The notes beneath the pieces were generated by a model. It did not search any database, had not been told where the DNA came from, and saw nothing but the letters and a program-made list of their open reading frames with translations. From contig CAVYZF010000004.1 in the NCBI GenBank assembly GCA_963772955.1, positions 434,001-498,000 on the forward strand: a DNA stretch of 64,000 nucleotides. The letters run 5' to 3'. Every line of letters starts with the position of its first letter. Within the stretch, counting starts at the first letter, position 1. Shown in pieces: positions 46,254 through 54,900 of the stretch. Made by a program: the position numbers and the translations under genes. The DNA is from Gp6-AA40 sp963772955. GTDB taxonomy: Bacteria; Acidobacteriota; Vicinamibacteria; Vicinamibacterales; UBA2999.

Positions 46254-46269
46254 CGCAGCGATCGCTGCG
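46254..46269. repeat. 16-bp perfect palindrome after the APC permease
   Basis: CGCAGCGATCGCTGCG is perfectly self-complementary and lies 21 bases after the permease stop. It includes the octamer GCGATCGC. No T-run follows. It may form a weak hairpin between the convergent permease and DUF4159 genes. Confidence 0.45.
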
Positions 46270-46324
46270 CGTAGATCGAATTCTTCGTGAACTTCGCGCC
46301 TGGGAACTTCGTGGTCGGGAATTT

Positions 46325-47152
46325 CTAGTGCGTCATGATGTGAATGAGCACATCGATTCCGAGCGCATATCCTGCGGGCGAGAACTGGTAGAAGAACGCG
46401 GGGTCCTCGCCTTCACGCTCCCACGAATCCGCAACATCGGTGTTGTGCGTCATCAGCACCATCACGCGGTGCTCCTTGTCGCGAATCACCCTGAAGTGCA
46501 CGACTTCGCTGTCGGGTCCACGCTCCGACGTCTCCTGGCCGCCGCTCCGTCGCCAGAATTGGATGTTGGTGATCTGCGGGATCTTCCTGACCTCGAACAG
46601 GCTGTGCAGGATCGGATCGTCGAGTCGCACGTCCTGGATCGGATACTCGGATGGCGGCAACACCTTCGCGATCTCCGTTTCCCACTGCTCCCACGCTGCG
46701 GTGCCCCAGAAATCATCCGCCCAGAGGAAGCCACCCTTGAGGAGATACGTCCGTAGCCGCTCGGCCTCGTTATCTGTGATGCCGATCGTGCCGGCATCCG
46801 ACATCACCGTGATCGGACAGTTGAACAGCGCATCGTCGGTCAGCCGCACGACATAGAAGTTGGGCTGCTTGCTCTCGTCACGGCTGACACGCGTCTTGGT
46901 GAGCTCGGACAAGCGGGTCGTGAGGTTGATCTCCGCGTACGGATAGTCGGTCTGCCAGCCGATCCCCGAGTACTCCATCCGGACGGAACGATACGCCACG
47001 CGACAGATGACAAACGACGAGTCCGGCATCTGCTGTGGAGCCCAGCGCGCAGCGAAGCTGCCCTCACGGAAGTAACGCTGAGCCTGCACAGCACCCGCCG
47101 CGGCGAGAATCGTCGTGATGACAGCAGCGGCAGCGGCGATGCGACGACCCAT
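46325..47152 (-). CDS. DUF4159 domain secreted protein (copy 1)
   Basis: 275 residues with a signal peptide (1-25, ending AGAVQAQ). The DUF4159 domain follows: YPYAEINLTTRLSELTKT, GGFLWADDFWG and the end VLMTHNTDVADSWEREGE. DUF4159 has a flavodoxin or GATase-like fold in related proteins, but no function is established. It is a paralogue of 55432-56283. The ATG is eight bases after the acyl-CoA ligase stop, with no ribosome-binding site but TAACCT six bases upstream. Confidence 0.82.
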   Translation of the reverse strand: MGRRIAAAAAVITTILAAAGAVQAQRYFREGSFAARWAPQQMPDSSFVICRVAYRSVRMEYSGIGWQTDYPYAEINLTTRLSELTKTRVSRDESKQPNFYVVRLTDDALFNCPITVMSDAGTIGITDNEAERLRTYLLKGGFLWADDFWGTAAWEQWETEIAKVLPPSEYPIQDVRLDDPILHSLFEVRKIPQITNIQFWRRSGGQETSERGPDSEVVHFRVIRDKEHRVMVLMTHNTDVADSWEREGEDPAFFYQFSPAGYALGIDVLIHIMTH

Positions 47153-47161
47153 TCGTGGAGG

Positions 47162-48625
47162 TTAGCGCGATTTGAACAGCCCGGCAACTTCAGGCTTGAC
47201 GACTTTCCCCATTGCATTGCGCGGAAGCGTGGACACGTGCTGAAGCGCGCGTGGAATCTTGTAGGGCGCCAGCTGGGGTTTTGCCCACTGCTGTAGGTCG
47301 TCGAGTGAGAGCGTCGCACCTGGTCGAAGCTCCACCGCTGCAGACACGCATTCACCCCAGTCTTCATCGCTGATGCCGACGACCGCGCATTCGGCGATCG
47401 CAGGATGCGTCCTGAGCACCTCCTCGATCTCGAGCGCAGAGACCTTGAAACCGCCGGTCTTGATGATGTCCACGCTCGTACGCCCGAGCAGGCGGTACGA
47501 CCCATCCTCGAGGACCGCGACGTCGCCCGTCCGGAACCAGCCGTCACGAAACGCCGCCGTGGTCTCTTCGGGGCGTTTCCAGTATTCGAGGAAGACGGAC
47601 GGCCCACGCACTTCGAGCTCTCCAGGCGTACCGGTCTCAACCTCATGCCCTGCGTCGTCGACCAGCCTGACTTCGACGTCAGGCAACGGCATGCCGACAC
47701 ATCCCGGGCGTCTCTCTCCGGCGATCGGATTCGACAGGGCCATGCCGATCTCGGTCATGCCATAGCGCTCGAGCAGCGTGTGACCGCTGATCTCCCGCCA
47801 GCGCTCGAGCGTTTTTACCGGAAGCGCGGCCGAGCCCGACATCATGAGACGCAGACCGCGAACGGCATCCGAGCGTCGCGTTCGAATCTCCAGGGACGCC
47901 GCCTCCCACGAGGAGATCAGGCGGTTGTAGATCGTCGGCACCGCAGTGAACACAGTCACTTCACCTGACGTGAGCCGCTCCCACACACGCTCTGCGTCGA
48001 ACGCCGGCAGGATCTCGCAGGTCGCGCGCACCGCGAGCGCCGAACCGAGCCCGTTGATGATCCCGTGTACATGGTGCAGCGGGAGCACGAGCAGCAGGTG
48101 ATCGGCGGGGGTCCAGCGCCACGCCTCGACCAGCGAGGCGATCTGCGCGCCGATGATCTGGTGAGTGGAGACGGCGCCCTTTGGCCTGCCCGTGGTACCG
48201 CTCGTGTAGATGATCATCGCTCGGCGATTCGACCCGAGATGCGGCAAGCCGTCCGCCGGGCTCGCTCGCAGCGCATCGTCAGCCGCTACGAACCGCGCGT
48301 GCACCGCTCGCGCAATCGGCATGAGCGTCGCAGCCGATGCCTGGTCCGCCACGACGACGCCTGCCCCGGAATCGCGAATCGCGTACTCGAGTTCGGCAGG
48401 CGGATGCGACACCGCGAGCGGCACAGCCACACCGCCGGCGCGCCAGACACCGCGCTGCACAGCAGCGTACGCAAAGCTCGGGTGCACCAGGAACGCGACG
48501 CGGGTCTGGTTCAGATCGTCGTTGTCAGCCAGCAGCGATCCGGCGACACGCTTCGAGGCGTCATCCAGATCGTCGTAGGTGAACACGCCATCGGCGGCGA
48601 TGATGGCGCGGCGGGGAGTCGTCAT
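47162..48625 (-). CDS. AMP-forming acyl-CoA ligase, malonyl-CoA-synthetase-like
   Basis: 487 residues from the ATG at 48625; the longer frame overlaps the divergent peroxidase gene. The ANL motifs are visible: the P-loop IYTSGTTGRPKGAV, then RYGMTEIGMALSNP, GWFRTGD and the C-terminal catalytic Lys in RNAMGKVVKPE. Length and the stretch LERYGMTEIG with SNPIAGERRPGCVG resemble MatB/ACSF3 malonyl- or methylmalonyl-CoA synthetases. That substrate is inference. It is followed by DUF4159 copy 1 on the same strand. Confidence 0.85.
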   Translation of the reverse strand: MTTPRRAIIAADGVFTYDDLDDASKRVAGSLLADNDDLNQTRVAFLVHPSFAYAAVQRGVWRAGGVAVPLAVSHPPAELEYAIRDSGAGVVVADQASAATLMPIARAVHARFVAADDALRASPADGLPHLGSNRRAMIIYTSGTTGRPKGAVSTHQIIGAQIASLVEAWRWTPADHLLLVLPLHHVHGIINGLGSALAVRATCEILPAFDAERVWERLTSGEVTVFTAVPTIYNRLISSWEAASLEIRTRRSDAVRGLRLMMSGSAALPVKTLERWREISGHTLLERYGMTEIGMALSNPIAGERRPGCVGMPLPDVEVRLVDDAGHEVETGTPGELEVRGPSVFLEYWKRPEETTAAFRDGWFRTGDVAVLEDGSYRLLGRTSVDIIKTGGFKVSALEIEEVLRTHPAIAECAVVGISDEDWGECVSAAVELRPGATLSLDDLQQWAKPQLAPYKIPRALQHVSTLPRNAMGKVVKPEVAGLFKSR

Positions 48626-48635
48626 TGAGGACAAG

Positions 48636-48642
48636 ATACTAT
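48636..48642. promoter_or_regulatory. Symmetric -10-like element between divergent genes
   Basis: ATACTAT reads TACTAT on the plus strand (7 bases before the bcp ATG) and TAGTAT on the minus strand (10 bases before the ligase ATG). Each matches TATAAT at four of six bases. The gap is only 24 bases, so both mRNAs would have almost no leader. Confidence 0.35.
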
Positions 48643-48649
48643 GTAGCGC

Positions 48650-49111
48650 ATGTCGTTGATCGATCCAGGCAAGAAGGCGCCCGCGTTCACGCTCAAAGAT
48701 CAGACCGGTAAATCGCATCGTCTCTCGGACTATGCGGGCAAGCCGGTCGTCCTCTACTTCTACCCCAAGGACGACACGCCAGGCTGCACGCAGGAGACGT
48801 GCGACTTCGAGGCGCGCCTGCCCGCGCTCGGCAAGAAGAAGGCCGTCGTGCTCGGCGTCAGCATCCTCGACGAGAAGAGCAAGGCGAAGTTCGCCACCAA
48901 GCACGGAATCACGTTCCCACTGCTCGCCGATGCCGATCACGAGGTCGCCGAGAAGTACGGCGTGTGGCAGGAGAAGTCACGCTACGGCCGCAAGTACATG
49001 GGCATCGTCCGCACGACGTATCTCATCGGACCTGATGGCAAAGTCGAGCAACGATGGGACAACGTCAAGGTGGACGGGCATGCGGAGACCGTCGCCGCAG
49101 CGATCGGCTAG
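48650..49111 (+). CDS. bcp: Thioredoxin-dependent thiol peroxidase (Bcp/PrxQ type)
   Basis: 153-residue peroxiredoxin. The peroxidatic Cys is in DDTPGCTQETCDF, with the resolving Cys five residues later, the PrxQ/Bcp pattern. FYPKDDTPG and RTTYLIGPDGKV are conserved. It reduces hydrogen peroxide and organic hydroperoxides in the cytoplasm using thioredoxin. The start ATG is 24 bases from the divergent ligase start; no ribosome-binding site is visible, consistent with a leaderless message. Confidence 0.92.
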   Translation: MSLIDPGKKAPAFTLKDQTGKSHRLSDYAGKPVVLYFYPKDDTPGCTQETCDFEARLPALGKKKAVVLGVSILDEKSKAKFATKHGITFPLLADADHEVAEKYGVWQEKSRYGRKYMGIVRTTYLIGPDGKVEQRWDNVKVDGHAETVAAAIG

Positions 49112-49112
49112 G

Positions 49113-49859
49113 TTACTGCCCGAGTTTCTGTCTGGCCTTCTCGACGTCGCGGTGAAACACGAAGAGCCGATCGGCGTTGCCGTCGGGATCGGTGAAGTTG
49201 AACTGTTTGCCCTTGCGAAGTTTGACCCGAAGGTTCTTGTCCTGGTAGTTCACCTGGAAGGCTTCGAGATCGCTCAACGGAGCGACGAACGCATCGTCTT
49301 TGTCCGCAGTCTCGTATCGAATGCCGTCCGCGGTGGCGACGAGCCGCCCCTGACACGAGCCCATGCGATGTTTGTGAACCACGGCAACCGTGGCATCGAG
49401 GAGAACCTCGCGAAAGCGAAATGACAGATCGCGAGGCCCGGGCTCGACGTCGATCGTCTGCGCAATTCCATCGAAGCCCTCTGCAGTCACGTTCAACTGG
49501 TGAGTGCCTGGCTTCACGTTCTCTGCGGTGAGCGGCGTCGTCCCTACGAACTGTCTGTCGATGAAGACCTGCGCCCTGGGAACGTCGGCGTCGATTCGAA
49601 GCGTGCCTGACTCGAGCGGCGCAGCCGCTTCGACTGGAGGCGGTGGCTTGGCGGCTTCAGGTTTCGCCGCACGCGCGGCCGGGCGCGGAGCGGCGGCGGG
49701 TTTGTCAGGCGGCGCCGATGCCGCACGGGGCGCAGTGGTCGCGGGCGCCGCGGCCGGTCTCTCTGGCTCCACGCTCGTTCGCCGCGAGCTCAGGATCACG
49801 AGCAGACCAATAACCGCCGCGAAACAGAGCGTGGCAACAGCGAGAACGCGACGGTTCAC
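49113..49859 (-). CDS. PEGA-domain membrane-anchored protein
   Basis: 248 residues. A single N-terminal helix (5-24) is followed by a Pro/Ala-rich stretch (about 30-80) that probably spans the periplasm. A PEGA domain follows (IDADVPRAQVFIDRQFVG then KPGTHQLNVTAEGF), a small beta-fold of surface proteins. The C-terminal 90 residues, with DATVAVVHKHRMGSCQGRL, are not recognised. The GTG start lies six bases after TAGAAT. It is divergent from the secreted protein at 49902/49917. Confidence 0.8.
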   Translation of the reverse strand: MNRRVLAVATLCFAAVIGLLVILSSRRTSVEPERPAAAPATTAPRAASAPPDKPAAAPRPAARAAKPEAAKPPPPVEAAAPLESGTLRIDADVPRAQVFIDRQFVGTTPLTAENVKPGTHQLNVTAEGFDGIAQTIDVEPGPRDLSFRFREVLLDATVAVVHKHRMGSCQGRLVATADGIRYETADKDDAFVAPLSDLEAFQVNYQDKNLRVKLRKGKQFNFTDPDGNADRLFVFHRDVEKARQKLGQ

Positions 49860-49865
49860 ATGTCG

Positions 49866-49871
49866 ATTCTA
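49866..49871 (-). promoter_or_regulatory. TAGAAT -10 element of a probable leaderless promoter (PEGA gene)
   Basis: On the minus strand TAGAAT is followed by six bases and the GTG start at 49859. This places the predicted transcript start on the start codon itself. Confidence 0.5.
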
Positions 49872-49889
49872 CGTGAGCAACGCTTCAAC

Positions 49890-49895
49890 TAGAAT
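49890..49895 (+). promoter_or_regulatory. TAGAAT -10 element of a probable leaderless promoter (secreted protein)
   Basis: TAGAAT is followed by six bases and an in-frame GTG at 49902, the mirror image of the arrangement on the other strand. The downstream ATG at 49917 has a GGAG site, so both starts are possible. Confidence 0.5.
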
Positions 49896-49901
49896 TGCGC
49901 C

Positions 49902-50843
49902 GTGCGGAGCACTCACATGAAAGCTCATGCCGCGAACGCGGCAACGGTCGCCCTGCTCGTGACGCTTGCAGGCGCGTTCGCGGACGCGCAGGCGCAGGTG
50001 GACTTCACGGGACAGTGGGCGCCTCTGTATCAGGAAGACACGATCGAGCGTGTCCCCGGCCCTGAGCTTGGCGACTACACCGGGCTGCCATTGACCGAAG
50101 CCGGCCGCCTTCGCGCCGACAGCTGGGACGCCGATCGCATCTCGGTCGTCCAGGAGTATCAGTGCCGGCCCCACTCGGTCGACTACGGGCTTCGAGGACT
50201 GGCGCCGATTCGCGTCTGGGCGGAATACGACGACGCGACGCAGCGCATCGTCGCGTTTCACGTGCACATCGGCGCGTACGAGAACAAGAGAACGATCTAT
50301 CTCGACGGACGCCTCCACCCTCCCGACTACGCCGCTCACACGTTTCAGGGATTCTCGACCGGCGTGTGGGAAGGCAACACGCTGACCATCACGACCACGC
50401 ATCTCAAGGCGAACTATCTGCGACGGAACGGCGTGCCTCGCAGCGCAAAGGCTCGCCTGACGGAGCACTGGAACGTTCACCGGACATACCTGACGATCAC
50501 GAGCGTGCTCGAGGATCCGGTGGTGTTGACCGAACCGCTGGTGCGAAGCCAGACGTGGTTCCTGGATCCGGGCCAACGGGCCGGTCTCTTTCCGTGTGAG
50601 TACGTGCCTGAAGTGCCGGCGCCGCCTGGAACGGTGCCACACCATCTGCCTGGGGCGAACCCGAACCTGCAGGAGTTTCTCGACTGGTACAGCCTGCCGG
50701 CCGAGGCCGCTCGCGGTGGAGCCGAAACGATCTACCCCGAGTATCAGCAGAAGCTGGAGAAGATCTACAAGCCCAGGGACACGTGCGAGCGGTACTGCAA
50801 CTGCGTCGGGTTTGGCGGCTGCCTCTCTGTGACGGGCCCGTGA
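49902..50843 (+). CDS. Secreted protein of unknown function (FTG-x-W family, copy 1)
   Basis: 313 residues from the GTG at 49902, or 308 from the ATG at 49917 (GGAG seven bases upstream). A signal peptide ends near FADAQAQ. The mature protein starts VDFTGQWAPL and contains TTTHLKANYLRRNGVPRSAK, both shared with the protein at 51836-52630. A Cys-rich tail (CERYCNCVGFGGC) is unique to this copy and may bind metal. No enzyme motif was recognised. The stop overlaps the start of the MBL hydrolase gene, so the two are coupled. Confidence 0.78.
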   Translation: MRSTHMKAHAANAATVALLVTLAGAFADAQAQVDFTGQWAPLYQEDTIERVPGPELGDYTGLPLTEAGRLRADSWDADRISVVQEYQCRPHSVDYGLRGLAPIRVWAEYDDATQRIVAFHVHIGAYENKRTIYLDGRLHPPDYAAHTFQGFSTGVWEGNTLTITTTHLKANYLRRNGVPRSAKARLTEHWNVHRTYLTITSVLEDPVVLTEPLVRSQTWFLDPGQRAGLFPCEYVPEVPAPPGTVPHHLPGANPNLQEFLDWYSLPAEAARGGAETIYPEYQQKLEKIYKPRDTCERYCNCVGFGGCLSVTGP

Positions 50844-51817
50844 CCCAGATGCGCTCGAGACATCTCACCGCGTGTGCGATCGTCTTTGCCGGGCTCACGA
50901 TCGCCACGGCCACGTCGGCCGGACAAGGGCAACCACAGAACGCGCCAGCGCCCGCCGTTGGCGTGCTCCACGTCCAGGGCAAGGTGCACATGCTCGTGGT
51001 CAACGGCATGAACATCGCCGTGCAGGTTGGCGACGATGGCGTCCTGCTGGTTGACGCGGCGACGGCAGCAGTCGCACCGCAAGTGATTGCGGCGATTCGA
51101 ACGCTGTCAACCAAGCCGATCCACACGATCATCAACACGCACGTCCACGCCGATCACACCGGTGGCAACGAGTCGCTGGTCAAGCAACGAGGCACGGGGG
51201 CTGCCCAGCCAGTGCGCGTCATCGCGCATCAGACGGTGCAGGATCGAATGATTGCGGCCGCACCGGCCGGCGGATCGGCCGGCGGCTTCCGTCTCAACGC
51301 CGTAATCACGCTACCCATCAACAACACGTACGACACCCCGACGAAAGACTTCTTTCTCAACGGCGAGCCGGTCGTGATCGACCACGCTCCGGCCGCGCAC
51401 ACTGACGGCGACAGCCTGGTGCACTTCCGCAGCTCGGACGTGATCGCGGTCGGCGATGTCTTCGCACCCGATCGCTACCCGATCATCGACCGCGCGACCG
51501 GCGGATCGGTCCAGGGCCTGATCGCCGCGCTGAATCACATCCTCGAGATCACGGTACCGGCGCGCTTCCAGGAGGGCGGCACCTACGTCATCCCCGGGCA
51601 TGGACGTCTGTCAGATGAAGCCGACGTCGTCGAGTATCGCGACATGGTCACCATCATTCGCGACCGCGTGCAGGATCTGATTGGCAAGGGGCTCACGTGG
51701 GACCAGGTGAAGACGGCGCGCCCGTCTCGCGACTACGACACGGAGTACGACGCGACCGGTGGCGCATCGCCCGATGCCTTCGTCGAGGCCGTGTATCGCA
51801 GCCTTACGGCGAAGTAG
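50840..51817 (+). CDS. Secreted metallo-beta-lactamase-fold hydrolase
   Basis: About 325 residues from the GTG at 50840, which overlaps the previous stop; the ATG at 50849 is an alternative. A signal peptide (to about TSAGQ) is followed by the MBL fold: NTHVHADHTGG (HxHxDH zinc motif), AAHTDGDSLVHF and IPGHGRLSD. This pattern is of the glyoxalase II/quinoprotein-relative type rather than a known resistance enzyme. Substrate is unknown. It lies between the two FTG-x-W proteins. Confidence 0.85.
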   Translation: MTQMRSRHLTACAIVFAGLTIATATSAGQGQPQNAPAPAVGVLHVQGKVHMLVVNGMNIAVQVGDDGVLLVDAATAAVAPQVIAAIRTLSTKPIHTIINTHVHADHTGGNESLVKQRGTGAAQPVRVIAHQTVQDRMIAAAPAGGSAGGFRLNAVITLPINNTYDTPTKDFFLNGEPVVIDHAPAAHTDGDSLVHFRSSDVIAVGDVFAPDRYPIIDRATGGSVQGLIAALNHILEITVPARFQEGGTYVIPGHGRLSDEADVVEYRDMVTIIRDRVQDLIGKGLTWDQVKTARPSRDYDTEYDATGGASPDAFVEAVYRSLTAK

Positions 51818-51835
51818 AAAGGTCAAGGGTCAAAG

Positions 51836-52630
51836 TTGGGAAGTCAGTGGAACGTGCTCGCCCTCCTGTGTGTGATCGCGCTGGCACGAGTGGATGCGCA
51901 GGGACCGCCCGCCGGTGGACGAGGCGCGCCGCCGCCGAAATCGCCGCGCGAGGCCGCGCCGGTTGATTTCACCGGCTACTGGGTGTCGGTCGTCACCGAA
52001 GATTGGCGATGGCGAATGGTGACGCCGGCGAAAGGCGATTTCGCGGGTGTCCCGCTGACGCCCGCCGCCCGCACACTCGGTCTCGCATGGGATCCGGTGA
52101 AGGACGAAGCCGCGAAGGAACAGTGCAAGGCATACGGCGCCGCCGCGATCATGCGCGTGCCAGGCCGGCTGCACATCACGTGGCAGGACGATGACACGCT
52201 GAAGATTGAGACCGACGCTGGCACGCAGACGCGTCTGCTGCGATTCCGCAACGACAAGCCCGAGCCGCGTCCGTCGTGGCAGGGCAACTCCACCGCGCAG
52301 TGGGAGGGGATCGTCCGTGGAACTGGCTCTCCGGACTTTCTTCCGATCGCGCTCAACCCGCGCGAAGGCACGCGGGGGAAATCGCTCGAGGTCGTGACGA
52401 CAAACCTGCGCCCGGGATACCTTCGTAAGAACGGCGTGCCTTACAGCGCTCGCACGACGGTGCGCGAGTTCTACGACCTGTCAACCGAGCAAAACAGCGA
52501 CGTCTGGTTCACGGTGACGACAGTCGTCGAGGATCCTGAGTACCTCACGGAGCCCTTCGTGACGAGCACGAACTTCAAGAAGCAGGCGGATGCAACCGGC
52601 TGGAATCCCAGGCCGTGCACCGCGAGATGA
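51836..52630 (+). CDS. Secreted protein of unknown function (FTG-x-W family, copy 2)
   Basis: 264 residues if started at the TTG at 51836; the GTG at 51854 is an alternative, since the first codons coincide with a short heptad-like repeat. A signal peptide ends near ARVDAQ. VDFTGYWVSVVTED and NLRPGYLRKNGVPYSART match the family of copy 1, and VEDPEYLTEPFVTS corresponds to its VLEDPVVLTEPLV. It lies 18 bases after the MBL gene and is probably in the same operon. Confidence 0.76.
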   Translation: MGSQWNVLALLCVIALARVDAQGPPAGGRGAPPPKSPREAAPVDFTGYWVSVVTEDWRWRMVTPAKGDFAGVPLTPAARTLGLAWDPVKDEAAKEQCKAYGAAAIMRVPGRLHITWQDDDTLKIETDAGTQTRLLRFRNDKPEPRPSWQGNSTAQWEGIVRGTGSPDFLPIALNPREGTRGKSLEVVTTNLRPGYLRKNGVPYSARTTVREFYDLSTEQNSDVWFTVTTVVEDPEYLTEPFVTSTNFKKQADATGWNPRPCTAR

Positions 52631-52639
52631 GCGTCTCAA

Positions 52640-52966
52640 CTACTTCTTCGCCGTCGTGGTCGTCGTGGAGAGCTTGATGGCCTGCGCCATCATCATCTTG
52701 TTCTGTTCCATGTAATCGACCGAGATTCGCTCGCCCACCTTCAGCGCCGTCGCATCCAGCTTCTCCTTGCCACGCGTGACCGTCGTCTTCTTGTCGAGCA
52801 TCACGGTCAGGTTCTTGCCGTCGGTGGTCTTGATCTCGACATGCTCGCCGTTGATGGTGGCGATGGTGCCGAGCGCCTTGTGCACGTGTCCTTCATGCGC
52901 CAACGCGACGACCGGGAAGACGAGAGCGGCAGTCAGTGCCAGCGCGACAATCCAGTTCGTTTTCAT
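52640..52966 (-). CDS. Small exported His-leader protein, DUF5666-like
   Basis: 108 residues. A signal peptide (1-23, ending VVALA) is followed by a His-rich start (HEGHVHK) and a small beta-barrel-like domain (LGTIATINGEHVEIKTTDGK). It ends with a Thr/Lys tail. The His-rich start suggests metal binding; the domain resembles DUF5666. It overlaps the cytochrome c gene by four bases and is probably the last gene of the metal-related group. Confidence 0.7.
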   Translation of the reverse strand: MKTNWIVALALTAALVFPVVALAHEGHVHKALGTIATINGEHVEIKTTDGKNLTVMLDKKTTVTRGKEKLDATALKVGERISVDYMEQNKMMMAQAIKLSTTTTTAKK

Positions 52967-53550
52967 TGCGGTGCTCCTTCGTTAAGAAAGCGTTCCTCTT
53001 CAAGTTCCAGACGAATCTCCTGCGGCGATCGAGGATTGCGATCCTTCATCGCATCGAGCTCAGCGGACGTCAGCGTGGGCAGGTGCCGCATGAAGTGCAC
53101 CAGCTGCCACGTGGACGTCTCGCCGGACGCAGTGCCGGTCCCCCAGCCTGGCATTCCGGTGAATCGAACGCCGTGCTCGATCACGTAGAACAGTTCGCCA
53201 TCCGAGAGGTCCTGCGTAGCGGGAAGCCGCATGTCGGGTGCCTTCGGAAACAGACCCTGGCCCATCTCAGTCGTGCCGCTTCCATCGTTGGCGTGGCACG
53301 TTGCGCAATGGTCAGCGTAGTGTGCCATGCCTTCCGCGATCACCTCTGATGAAACGGGAATTGGGTTCTGCAGCGCCCGGGCGGACGAAGGGATCGCCAT
53401 CGAGCGCGCCGTTCGCGCCATCGACGCCTCGATGCGACCCGGTTCTCCCCGCGTGCTCAGTCCGGTGGACTTCAGGTACACGAGTCCAGCGCCCGCGAGA
53501 ATCACGGCGGCTGCGACGAGACCGAGCAAGACGTAGCTGAGTGCGCGCAT
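52963..53550 (-). CDS. Membrane-anchored cytochrome c
   Basis: 195 residues from the ATG at 53550; the longer frame overlaps the upstream gene. One N-terminal helix (5-28) anchors it. The haem site is CATCH, with a Met ligand likely in TGMPGWG. It ends in a charged tail. It is co-transcribed with the outer-membrane protein at 53553, with only two bases between them. It would carry electrons in the periplasm, possibly for metal oxidation. Confidence 0.83.
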   Translation of the reverse strand: MRALSYVLLGLVAAAVILAGAGLVYLKSTGLSTRGEPGRIEASMARTARSMAIPSSARALQNPIPVSSEVIAEGMAHYADHCATCHANDGSGTTEMGQGLFPKAPDMRLPATQDLSDGELFYVIEHGVRFTGMPGWGTGTASGETSTWQLVHFMRHLPTLTSAELDAMKDRNPRSPQEIRLELEEERFLNEGAPQ

Positions 53551-53552
53551 GT

Positions 53553-54851
53553 CTACATCGGAAGCTGGGCCGGACGGAGCGTGAGATACACGCTGAATCC
53601 CGGATTCAATCGCTCGCCATACTCTGGCTGCAAGCTGCCCGGCACAATCCCGGTCGACACCGCAGCGCCAAAGCCGGGCGCGAGTCTCTTCCAAGTACTC
53701 AAGTATCGCGTGTACCCGCCCTGAAGCTTCGCAACGCTGAAGATACCCTGCTCCTGGACGGCCAGGTCATGGCCGCTCTTCTCCGCCCACTCGAAGCGTC
53801 CGTACCACGAGTGGCGATCGCGAATGGTGACACTGCCCTCGACGAGCACGGCGTTCGTCGCGTCTCCACCACTCTCAGCATTGCGGCCCCAGCCGAACGT
53901 TGTCGCCCACATCACATTCTCGAGCGTCGTCCGGTGGTACGTCGCCGACGCCGTCAGGCGACTGATGTCGATGGGTAGTTCGCCATCGTGCCCGGGCTCG
54001 GCCTCGTTCAATCGGCCTCCGGAGAACTGCAGCGACCAGTGCGAGGAAGGAAGAAACCAGACGCGCGCGGACCAGGAGTCCATCGCTGCGAAGTCGAAAT
54101 CGGTGCGCGTCTCGTCAGGCTCACGCCCATTGAACACGGACACTTCGGTCTTCCATTGATGACCGTAGAGCCCGGCGGTGGCGACGCCGTACGTAATGTG
54201 CGTGGAATCGAACCAGTGATGGGTCATCGGGGCGATGGGGTTCGGCAGCCCGGACACGCGATGCATGAACGCCACGGGACCGAGCGCTGGTTCGCCGGCC
54301 GGCCCGCCATAGAGTTCCAGCCGCACGCCCTTTCCGAGTGGATGGTTGTACTGCGCCGCAATCTCCATGAACAGATCGTGAGGGTGCTGACGATCGTGAA
54401 TCGCCTCGCCGTCGCAGATCTCGCCAGTCGCCAGCAGATTGGGATACCCGCATCCTCCGATCGTCCATGGCTCGAGGCTCGCCATCGCGCGTAACGACAG
54501 GCGGCCACCACCAGCGGGGCGCTCTGCCATGCCCATCATCCAATTGATGCTGCCAGTCTGCTCGCTCCCGCGGTCGCCACTGTCCTTCAGGTACTGCAGG
54601 AACGCGGTGCCATGGCTCATGAACACCCAGCCCCTGCCTTGCGCATGCAACGCATACATCGGTGTTTCGTCGGGCAGCCACGACGTCCCCGAACCATCCC
54701 GCGTCATCGGAATGTCCTGGTCTCCCATCTGCGCGTGCCCCGCGTGCTGCGCATCATGCGGTTCCTGAGCAGCGACGCTCACTGCGCCGGAACACACAAG
54801 AACGATGAATCCGTAACGCGCGATCAGCCTCGAACACACACAGGCGTACAT
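53553..54851 (-). CDS. Predicted outer-membrane protein with His/Met-rich N-terminus
   Basis: 432 residues. A signal peptide (ending SVAAQ) is followed by HDAQHAGHAQMGDQDIPM, a His/Met-rich stretch of the kind that binds copper. The rest has alternating beta strands, many His (HDRQHPHDLF, PMTHHWF) and a C-terminal amphipathic strand. It resembles outer-membrane proteins found in copper-handling clusters, but no exact family was assigned. A GGGGGAG site lies close before the ATG. Confidence 0.7.
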   Translation of the reverse strand: MYACVCSRLIARYGFIVLVCSGAVSVAAQEPHDAQHAGHAQMGDQDIPMTRDGSGTSWLPDETPMYALHAQGRGWVFMSHGTAFLQYLKDSGDRGSEQTGSINWMMGMAERPAGGGRLSLRAMASLEPWTIGGCGYPNLLATGEICDGEAIHDRQHPHDLFMEIAAQYNHPLGKGVRLELYGGPAGEPALGPVAFMHRVSGLPNPIAPMTHHWFDSTHITYGVATAGLYGHQWKTEVSVFNGREPDETRTDFDFAAMDSWSARVWFLPSSHWSLQFSGGRLNEAEPGHDGELPIDISRLTASATYHRTTLENVMWATTFGWGRNAESGGDATNAVLVEGSVTIRDRHSWYGRFEWAEKSGHDLAVQEQGIFSVAKLQGGYTRYLSTWKRLAPGFGAAVSTGIVPGSLQPEYGERLNPGFSVYLTLRPAQLPM

Positions 54852-54900
54852 GACTCCCCCACGCTGTACAAGCCCCGCTACACAGCAACGTGGAGAGGTA

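Noticed and set aside
46254..46269. HIP1-type octamer GCGATCGC as a sign of cyanobacterial origin
   Set aside because: Only noticed as part of one palindrome; gene content is not cyanobacterial.
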